Positions 57,508 to 64,000 of a DNA stretch of 64,000 nt are shown here, piece by piece; position 1 is the stretch's first letter; every line of letters begins with the position of its first letter. Under the pieces are notes generated by a model. It saw nothing but the letters and a program-made list of their open reading frames with translations, was not told the origin of the DNA and made no database searches. A program made the translations under genes and the position numbers. Source of the stretch: Clostridiales bacterium (lineage in GTDB: Bacteria; Bacillota; Clostridia; Saccharofermentanales; Saccharofermentanaceae); the NCBI GenBank assembly GCA_017561715.1, contig JAFZBN010000013.1, forward strand, positions 1 to 64,000, written 5' to 3'.

Positions 57508-58911
57508 TCACTCACCCCTCTTCTTTCCGCAGTTGTTGCAAAAGTTTCCGAAAATGCCTTTCTGTCCGCAGGAGCAATCCCAACGGGATTCCTGTGTCGG
57601 ACGCGGGGCACCGCAGTTATTACAGAAGTTTCCGACTACGCCTTTGTTTCCGCAGGTGCAGTCCCAGGTATCCGCAGAAGGAGCAGCAGGAGCCGCCGCT
57701 GTGTTATTGTCCGCCGGCTGCTGTGTGCCGATACCCTGCATCATATTGCCGATCTGCGGCATGATCGCGTTTGCGGCCGCCATTCCGACACCGAGTCCCA
57801 TCATGTCGCCGACGATGCTGCTTCCGCCACCACCATTGGAAACCTCCGGACCCATATTGCCGATGCCTTCGGCATACGCTTTCTGAACCTCCGCCTGGAG
57901 GACATCTTTCTGGTTATAGCCCTTCGCTCTCATGATCTCGGCTTCTGTCAGGCCGGCCATCTTAGCTGCCTCGGCATCTGCCTGAGCGGCGATGATCTTT
58001 CTTTCAGCTTCGCGCTTTAAGATCTCCGTCTCGGTCGTCTGCTTCTGCAGTTCCGCTTCTCTGTGCGCAACTTCGATCGCAGCCTTGCTCTGCTCCTGAG
58101 CGGTGCGGTACTGCGCTTCGCTCTGAGCCTGTGCGGTCTTCACTGTCGCTTCTGCCTGAATGATCCTTGTCTGGAGAGTGATCGTGTGGAGTTCTCTGAT
58201 CCTCTTGAAGTTCGGGTCATTTTCCGGAAGAACTACGCTGGTTACGTAGAACTGCGGGATCGTAAGACCATACTCCTCGAATCCGGGCAGGATCTTTTCG
58301 CGCAGATTATCGGAAATGATACCCAGGTTCGAATCGATCTCGAGGATATCGATCGCCTGTTCCTTGATGACTGCCGGAAGATTTGTCTTAACCGCGGTGG
58401 AGATCAAAGGACGGAAGGATTCCTGAAGTGACTTGGTGAATCCGGGACCGTCTTCCCAGGCGATGCCCTTCATGGTGCCGACCAGCTGAATAAGCAGGTT
58501 TCTGGAATTGGAGACCTGAACGTTCATCTCACCGGAAGCGCCCAGATCCAAAGGTGTTCCTGTCAGAGGATCGATGAATCTGACCTTATCCGGAGTGCCC
58601 CATTTGATGGCCATCTGAACGGTCTTGTTAATGAAATATACTTCCGCGTGGAAAGGACTCTGCGGTCCTGTTGCCAGCTTATATGCCTTTCCGATAAGCG
58701 GGAGGTTCTGCGTTTCAAGAGTATAACGTCCCGGTCCGAATGTATCCAGTGCCTGGCCGTCTTTAAAGAAGACCGCTTCCTGGCTTTCGTGTACGATCAA
58801 CTGGGATCCGTAGTTGAAATCCTCAATAGGATGCTTCCAAATGAAGGTGTCGTTGTCGCCCTCATACTTAATTACGCTGAACAGTCCTTCTTTTTTCATC
58901 TCTTCAGACAT
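57508..58911 (-). CDS. SPFH-domain protein (YdjI-like) with two C-terminal zinc ribbons
   Basis: About 467 residues. The SPFH/band-7 core (about residues 20-230) and a long Ala/Glu/Gln-rich coiled coil (about 230-330) resemble the YdjI/virion-core-like SPFH group, which forms membrane-bound oligomers and in Bacillus works with PspA-type stress proteins. A Gly/Met-rich segment follows, then two zinc ribbons: DCTCGNKGVVGNFCNNCG and DCSCGQKGIFGNFCNNCG. The start at 58911 has GGAGGGACGATCT before it. It is the first gene of the operon ending with the TIR protein. Confidence 0.88.
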   Translation of the reverse strand: MSEEMKKEGLFSVIKYEGDNDTFIWKHPIEDFNYGSQLIVHESQEAVFFKDGQALDTFGPGRYTLETQNLPLIGKAYKLATGPQSPFHAEVYFINKTVQMAIKWGTPDKVRFIDPLTGTPLDLGASGEMNVQVSNSRNLLIQLVGTMKGIAWEDGPGFTKSLQESFRPLISTAVKTNLPAVIKEQAIDILEIDSNLGIISDNLREKILPGFEEYGLTIPQFYVTSVVLPENDPNFKRIRELHTITLQTRIIQAEATVKTAQAQSEAQYRTAQEQSKAAIEVAHREAELQKQTTETEILKREAERKIIAAQADAEAAKMAGLTEAEIMRAKGYNQKDVLQAEVQKAYAEGIGNMGPEVSNGGGGSSIVGDMMGLGVGMAAANAIMPQIGNMMQGIGTQQPADNNTAAAPAAPSADTWDCTCGNKGVVGNFCNNCGAPRPTQESRWDCSCGQKGIFGNFCNNCGKKRGE

Positions 58912-59140
58912 AGATCGTCCCTCCTCATCGCTGATCACAAGGATTTTTATAACCGATAAGAAAAAACCTGACCGGCTCTTCTTATCCGTAACGCTTGTAG
59001 TATAACAGATAACAAGATCCTTTGATAGGTTCTTTGACCCCCAATAGATACCTCTAATCTGCGAAATGTGTTCCTTGGAGAGCTTTTTGAGACTTATTTA
59101 TTTGCCTGGAGCGCGACACAAAGCGCCGCGAAGATCACTT

Positions 59141-61612
59141 TTACTTCTCGTTGACGATCGTGGTGGCGCGATTCTGGATCACGTTCAGCACATCTTCTAT
59201 GCTGCGATCACCGGCAAAATATCCTGCCGCTTCCTCTTGGATAATGGCGAAAAGCTCGGGGTCTCCGCTGCTGGAGATCGTGACATTCTCGATCAGTTTT
59301 CTTACCTCGTCAATATCCTCTTCTGACACGCGGTAATCTATATACTCCGCCTGTCTTGGGTCATCCCAGTAAGAATCCTCAAAGTAATCATTTCTGCTCT
59401 TCATGATCGTTTGGCTTTCTTTTTCGAACGTATCTCTCTTTATGGATATCGCCTCGAAAGGAGTGACGTTCGTCGGCTCTTCTTTCATAAACGCAGAAAT
59501 GAAATCCCATGCCTGCTCTTTATTCGTACTCGAAGAAAGAATACCCATCGATAAGGTCGGGTGCACGATCATTCCGGTCCTTTCTTTTGCCGGATACCCC
59601 AAAAATGTGATATTGGCGGGGCTGAGGCCTTTAAATGTACTATAGTCATATACCGTGCGGATGGTTCTATGCCGGGCAAGAAGTTTTCCATTCCGGACTT
59701 TTACAGAAGTAAGATCAAAGTTTTCATCTGAAATACAAGACTTGTGAAAACCGTAGTCCTTCTCAAAATAGCCGTACCCTTCATCGTTCGGGATCTGTTC
59801 TATGCCGTATGCCTTAGCCATAGAAAGGATCCGTCTCATATCCTCGTTTACAAAGTCGACCTTTTTATTCGGATAATCAACAAACTGCGAAAGCGAAGAC
59901 TTCAGGAAAAGCATAAGAAGATCCAAGCATGGGGTCGCTTCCAGAAAACTGACCTGATCCGGAGTATTTCGGAACGCTTCTTCAAATTCATCATATGTCC
60001 AGCCGACGGAACACGGGATCTGATCCGCATTGACCCCGAGGCCTGAAAGTTCAAATTTCAGCGGAATGTGATACAGTTTCCCTTCCGTTTCGCAAGCGCG
60101 GAAAATGTTGTCGAAATACTCACTTCTGTCGATCCCTTTTTCACCATCGAGATACTGATTCATATCCTCCATGATCGAATTGTTCCGGAAAGCGATCGAA
60201 TCAGACATATTTACGAGAATGTCCGGTCCGTTTCCCGTGAGCGAATCCAGATAGATCGACTGTTCCAGCGAAATCAGGCCCTCTCCGGGTCTTAATCCTT
60301 CTGTATAATCCACAAAGACGATGCGCGATCGGCTGTCCGTATTCCCGGAGTAACGGCTGGCAAAAGCAAGCAGATCCGGATATTCGAAAACATTCTCTCC
60401 GCCGATCACAAGGATCTTTTTCCCCGCGTGCGGATTCTTCTCTGCCCGGGTAAGCTGTATTAAATGCGGGATCGCATATCCATACATTTCTCTCGTTCCA
60501 TATCCGATAACACTAAATTCATTCTCATTCTTCGGGATGATCTCGGTTTCTTCAAAGATCCCGCTGATCAGCAAAGATCGGTCCACATCGGCATCGTTCC
60601 AATTGAATACTTCTTCGATCGTTCCTTTCATAACGTCATATCGCAGACACCCGCTCGACGTATTGATGAATACACCGTCTCGCATCGGCTTCACATGCTC
60701 ATAAGCCGACAGAGCATCTGCATTTATCCCGGAGCCCAGATGCCCGGTCGTCAGGTCCACTTCCTTAAACTGGATGAGGCCTTCCGTTCCGAATTCCGAC
60801 TTTCGGGACATCACGTAGTACTTTCCATCCTGAAGTACCAGATCACCATCGAGCCGCCTCTCTCCGTCGGAGATCTTTGAGGTTATTTTTCCATCACGGT
60901 CAAATACATATATATTTTCTTCATCGTTTAGAAGAAAAGATCCATCATCCAAAACATGTATATCGGAATAAAACGGGGCCTCGCTGCCTCCATCAACAGG
61001 TATGATCCTGATCGAATTTCCGGAAGAGTCGAGCTCTTCGATCCGGTATTCAGGCTTAGGGTCGCCGGATGGTCCTTCGATCCCGCCGGGTACGAATGAC
61101 ATGTCTGCACGCTCAAGCAAGTATATCCCGCCGTCCGTACCCTGCGTCATGGCTTCAATGGGCACCTTGCCATCGAGATACTTGATCAGTTTTCCTTCCG
61201 CGTTAAACAGTGCCGTTTCGACAAAGGAATAATCGGCCGGATCATACGCGAGTATTTCTCCACCATCTTCCGTATATTCGACCTGCCTTAGGAGTTCATT
61301 TGGAATATTATAGGAACCAACATATTCAGCTATGGCGACATCTCCGTTAAAAAAGCATTTCCTGAACATTAAAAATTGCAGGTCTCTTCCTTCATCCAAA
61401 GGGATCTGGAGCTTGTTCGTCTCCGAATTGAAATACGGATCCGACTCTTTTATTGTCCTTCCGGCTCGATACCTGTCCTTATCAGCCGATTGCTTTTTGC
61501 ATCCCACAAAAGAGAGCGGCAAAGACAAAAGGACCGTTGTCGCCAGCATTCCTGACATCGTTTTCTTTAAAAGGATCTTCTTACGTTTACCCAACAAGCA
61601 TACGTCTGCCAT
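59141..61612 (-). CDS. Chimeric solute-binding lipoprotein (NPHAGK family), copy 2
   Basis: About 823 residues. Signal peptide with a very basic start and lipobox SFVGC (about residue 38), then KESDPYFNSET and a propeller-like half rich in short repeats. NPHAGK (60436-60419, about residue 393) joins it to a solute-binding domain (DILVNMSDSIAFRNNSIMEDM; GKLYHIPLKFELSGLGVNADQ). The start is uncertain; 61612 is chosen because it gives a normal signal peptide. The gene is divergent from the third family member with 180 bases between starts. No transporter genes adjoin. Confidence 0.8.
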   Translation of the reverse strand: MADVCLLGKRKKILLKKTMSGMLATTVLLSLPLSFVGCKKQSADKDRYRAGRTIKESDPYFNSETNKLQIPLDEGRDLQFLMFRKCFFNGDVAIAEYVGSYNIPNELLRQVEYTEDGGEILAYDPADYSFVETALFNAEGKLIKYLDGKVPIEAMTQGTDGGIYLLERADMSFVPGGIEGPSGDPKPEYRIEELDSSGNSIRIIPVDGGSEAPFYSDIHVLDDGSFLLNDEENIYVFDRDGKITSKISDGERRLDGDLVLQDGKYYVMSRKSEFGTEGLIQFKEVDLTTGHLGSGINADALSAYEHVKPMRDGVFINTSSGCLRYDVMKGTIEEVFNWNDADVDRSLLISGIFEETEIIPKNENEFSVIGYGTREMYGYAIPHLIQLTRAEKNPHAGKKILVIGGENVFEYPDLLAFASRYSGNTDSRSRIVFVDYTEGLRPGEGLISLEQSIYLDSLTGNGPDILVNMSDSIAFRNNSIMEDMNQYLDGEKGIDRSEYFDNIFRACETEGKLYHIPLKFELSGLGVNADQIPCSVGWTYDEFEEAFRNTPDQVSFLEATPCLDLLMLFLKSSLSQFVDYPNKKVDFVNEDMRRILSMAKAYGIEQIPNDEGYGYFEKDYGFHKSCISDENFDLTSVKVRNGKLLARHRTIRTVYDYSTFKGLSPANITFLGYPAKERTGMIVHPTLSMGILSSSTNKEQAWDFISAFMKEEPTNVTPFEAISIKRDTFEKESQTIMKSRNDYFEDSYWDDPRQAEYIDYRVSEEDIDEVRKLIENVTISSSGDPELFAIIQEEAAGYFAGDRSIEDVLNVIQNRATTIVNEK

Positions 61613-61792
61613 ACCGATACCCATTCTTTCCGTGCCCACGATTTCCCCAATGACACTTCCCGACTTCATCTTAACATGGTGCTGATAACGCAAAATGACA
61701 ATCGTGTCACGTCTGGTCCGATCGGCAAGTATAAAATGATTTTAACATCATGAGAATGACTTGTTGCTTTATGACATAATGGAGGACCCCCA

Positions 61793-64000
61793 ATGAAAAG
61801 AAAAACACGTACTTTACTGGCTCTGGCGATCTCTGCCCAAATGATCTTTTCCCTGACCGCGTGCGGTTCGAAAAAGAGTGACACTAACGGAAGCGATGGG
61901 AACGCAAATGGAAACGCGGCCGCAACTTCCGATTCGGGCAGTTCGAATTCTAATTCCGGAAGCAGGATCGTTTCGGAAAGCGATCCCTACTATAACGTGA
62001 CCACCTCTTCGCTTGAGGCAAATGTCGCGCATGACAAAGAGATCCAGATGAGCGATATCGTCTCTCACTACATCGTCGGTGACCGTATCCTCGCGGAAGT
62101 ATTCGTTAATTACGTAATGCCTGAAGAGATCTTGAAGGAGCAGATGGATCTCGATCTTTACGACGAAGCGCAGATGGCAAGATATGATGAGATCTGCGAT
62201 GAATATGAAGACTCCTCACTTCAGATGTTCGATCTCGACGGTAAATTCCTTACTGAGATCGAGCTCGAAAATGGCGCTGTGTTTTCAGGTGCTTTCCCCG
62301 GAAAAGACGGAGAGATCCTGCTCGTTACCAACAAGGTGAATCTGAAAGACTGTAAGGCAACACCTTCTGTCTCGGTATATTCTTCTTCCGGCGAAAAGCT
62401 CCGCGACATCGCGCTTCAGGTCGATGACGACCTCATGGATGTCCGTCTCTACGTCCTTGATAACGGAAACATGCTCGTGGCAAGCATCGGAAAATTCTGG
62501 ATCCTCGACGGCGAGGGAAAAGTGCTTTCCGAGGAGTCTAATCCGGAACTCAATGGTATGGTCCTGCATTCCGGCGGCAAGTGGTTCGCGGTAATGCCGG
62601 ACTATTCGTCCTATGACTCATCGATCTACGTTCAGGAGATCGACACGGATAGCGGCAAACTGGCCGGAAGACCGTTTAAATGCAGTGAAGCGGTGCTTTA
62701 CGCAAGACAGGGTGAGCAGGATTGCTTCCTCCTGAACGCGAACGGCATCGATAAATTCGACATCGAGACACAGACGAAAACTCAGGTGCTCGCGTGGAAA
62801 GACACCGATGTGAATTCCTCCACACTGAATCTCGTAGGTGCGCGTATTGCTTCGGAAAATGACATGATCTTCTTCCAGTTCGATGCCGTCTCCGACGCCG
62901 GACGCAGCTCGATGGATCTGAAATCGGAAGGCGCGAACCTGGTTTCCGTCGTGCATCTTTCGAAGGCGGATAAGAATCCGCATGCCGGCAAGACTCGTCT
63001 GAGACTCGGAATCAACGAGAAGATCAACGGAACTTTCCAGGAGCAGGTCCTCACATATAACAAAGATCCTCAGAATACGGCCAGGATCGAAGTCATCGAC
63101 TACACCGCCGACGTTATGGATTCCGGTGATGAGAAGGAGATCGAAAACGGCCTTTTGGAAAGCCAGAATCAGCTGATCATGGATATGCTCTCCGGAAACG
63201 GTCCGGATATCCTGGTCGGGTACTCCGAGCTCTCCCAGTTCAATACGGATACGATGCTCGTCGATCTGAACTCTCTGATCGATTCGGACAGCTCGTTCAA
63301 CCGCGATGACTATTACGACAACATCCTCCGTTCTTTTGAAACGGACGGAAAACTCTATACGATCCCTCTGACCTACACACTGGAGGGAATGGCGGTCAAC
63401 ACATCTTTCAACGGCGCGAAGGAAAACTGGACATTCGCCGAATTCGACCAGATGGCATCTTCGCTTTCCCCGGACGTGCAGCCTATCGCTTCACAAAGTT
63501 CCGATGAGCTTCTGAAACTGTGGATGAAGAGCCTTTCTTCCCACTTCATCGACGTTACGAACAAGACCGTCGACTTCGAGTCAGAAGAATTCCGTTCTTT
63601 ACTGGAGACCGTAAAGAAGTACGGCAAGGGCACCAATACGGATTACGACTGGGAGGTTGCTCTGGACACCGGATACATAATGAACGATGCGCAGCTTTTC
63701 AGAAAGAACATGGTCGCGAGCAGTTATATCTGTCTTTCAGATCTCAACACGTATGCTTCCTTGAGTAAAGAAAGCGCCGGCCACACCGTTGCTTTTTCCG
63801 GAGTACCGTCGCTCTCGGGCATGGGCATGGCGGCAAAGGGCCAGCTGTCGATGGCGATCACGGCATCCTGCGGATCTCCGGATCTCGCATGGGATTTCAT
63901 CCGCTCGTTCCTTAGCGAAGATGCGCAGCACGAGCTGAGCTTCAACACGGATACGCTCCCCATCAACAAAAACGCGTATAAGAAGAACTGCCAGATCGAG
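61793..64000 (+). CDS. Chimeric solute-binding lipoprotein (NPHAGK family), copy 3, cut by window end
   Basis: The first 736 residues are visible. Lipobox SLTAC (about residue 24), a Asn/Ser/Gly-rich linker, SESDPYYN, then the propeller-like half and the NPHAGK junction at residues 395-400 (62975-62992). The solute-binding domain follows with DILVGYSELSQFNTDTMLVDL and GKLYTIPLTYTLEGMAVNTSF. GGAGG precedes the ATG. Its stop lies beyond 64000. It is divergent from copy 2, so the two may share a control region at 61613-61792. Confidence 0.85.
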   Translation, partial: MKRKTRTLLALAISAQMIFSLTACGSKKSDTNGSDGNANGNAAATSDSGSSNSNSGSRIVSESDPYYNVTTSSLEANVAHDKEIQMSDIVSHYIVGDRILAEVFVNYVMPEEILKEQMDLDLYDEAQMARYDEICDEYEDSSLQMFDLDGKFLTEIELENGAVFSGAFPGKDGEILLVTNKVNLKDCKATPSVSVYSSSGEKLRDIALQVDDDLMDVRLYVLDNGNMLVASIGKFWILDGEGKVLSEESNPELNGMVLHSGGKWFAVMPDYSSYDSSIYVQEIDTDSGKLAGRPFKCSEAVLYARQGEQDCFLLNANGIDKFDIETQTKTQVLAWKDTDVNSSTLNLVGARIASENDMIFFQFDAVSDAGRSSMDLKSEGANLVSVVHLSKADKNPHAGKTRLRLGINEKINGTFQEQVLTYNKDPQNTARIEVIDYTADVMDSGDEKEIENGLLESQNQLIMDMLSGNGPDILVGYSELSQFNTDTMLVDLNSLIDSDSSFNRDDYYDNILRSFETDGKLYTIPLTYTLEGMAVNTSFNGAKENWTFAEFDQMASSLSPDVQPIASQSSDELLKLWMKSLSSHFIDVTNKTVDFESEEFRSLLETVKKYGKGTNTDYDWEVALDTGYIMNDAQLFRKNMVASSYICLSDLNTYASLSKESAGHTVAFSGVPSLSGMGMAAKGQLSMAITASCGSPDLAWDFIRSFLSEDAQHELSFNTDTLPINKNAYKKNCQIE

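Overview
The window comes from a low-to-mid GC Bacillota chromosome, most likely an anaerobic gut- or rumen-type Clostridia; I cannot place it to genus. Evidence: two T-box leaders, consensus sigma-A promoters, strong Shine-Dalgarno sites, many Gram-positive type lipoproteins with a lipobox cysteine, glycosidases of families GH36 and GH3, a fused phosphoglycerate kinase-triosephosphate isomerase, and no rRNA, tRNA or phage structural genes.

Layout. 1-8 kb: end of an ABC permease, a phosphodiesterase, the pgk-tpi fusion, a lipoprotein, a FliB-like protein, a PlsC-like acyltransferase and a membrane protein. 8-16 kb: a membrane protein; the asnS-asnA operon under an Asn T-box; a Wzz-like protein; and mgtE behind a short translated leader ORF. 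16-25 kb: carB, a five-copy 61-bp hairpin array, an HtrA protease, and a lipoprotein/GH36/ComB-like operon. 25-35 kb: a T-box whose specifier aligns as AUC (Ile) in front of an HTH-cupin-acyl-CoA ligase fusion; a GH3 lipoprotein operon ending in a frameshifted small membrane protein; two MgtC proteins; two COG0523 metallochaperone-type GTPases (one very His-rich); and an intergenic candidate structured RNA.

35-48 kb: two MATE exporters, a lipoprotein plus HTH pair, and guaA (ATP-pyrophosphatase half only). The last 15 bases of guaA recur three more times downstream (43.26, 45.85 and 48.17 kb). They separate cassettes of lipoprotein genes and a broken solute-binding-protein gene, which looks like a stacked genomic island at the guaA 3' end with no integrase in view. 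48-64 kb: a GNAT/regulator pair, a zinc-protease lipoprotein, two lipoproteins with nearly identical signal peptides, an ECF sigma factor fused to a membrane anchor and outer domain, a three-gene SPFH / membrane / TIR operon, and two divergent genes for chimeric solute-binding lipoproteins, the last one cut by the window end. These two and the island copy share a new-looking architecture with a conserved NPHAGK junction.

Across the whole window the octamer AAAAGCAC (usually followed by C or T) occurs at least 26 times on either strand, against about two expected by chance.
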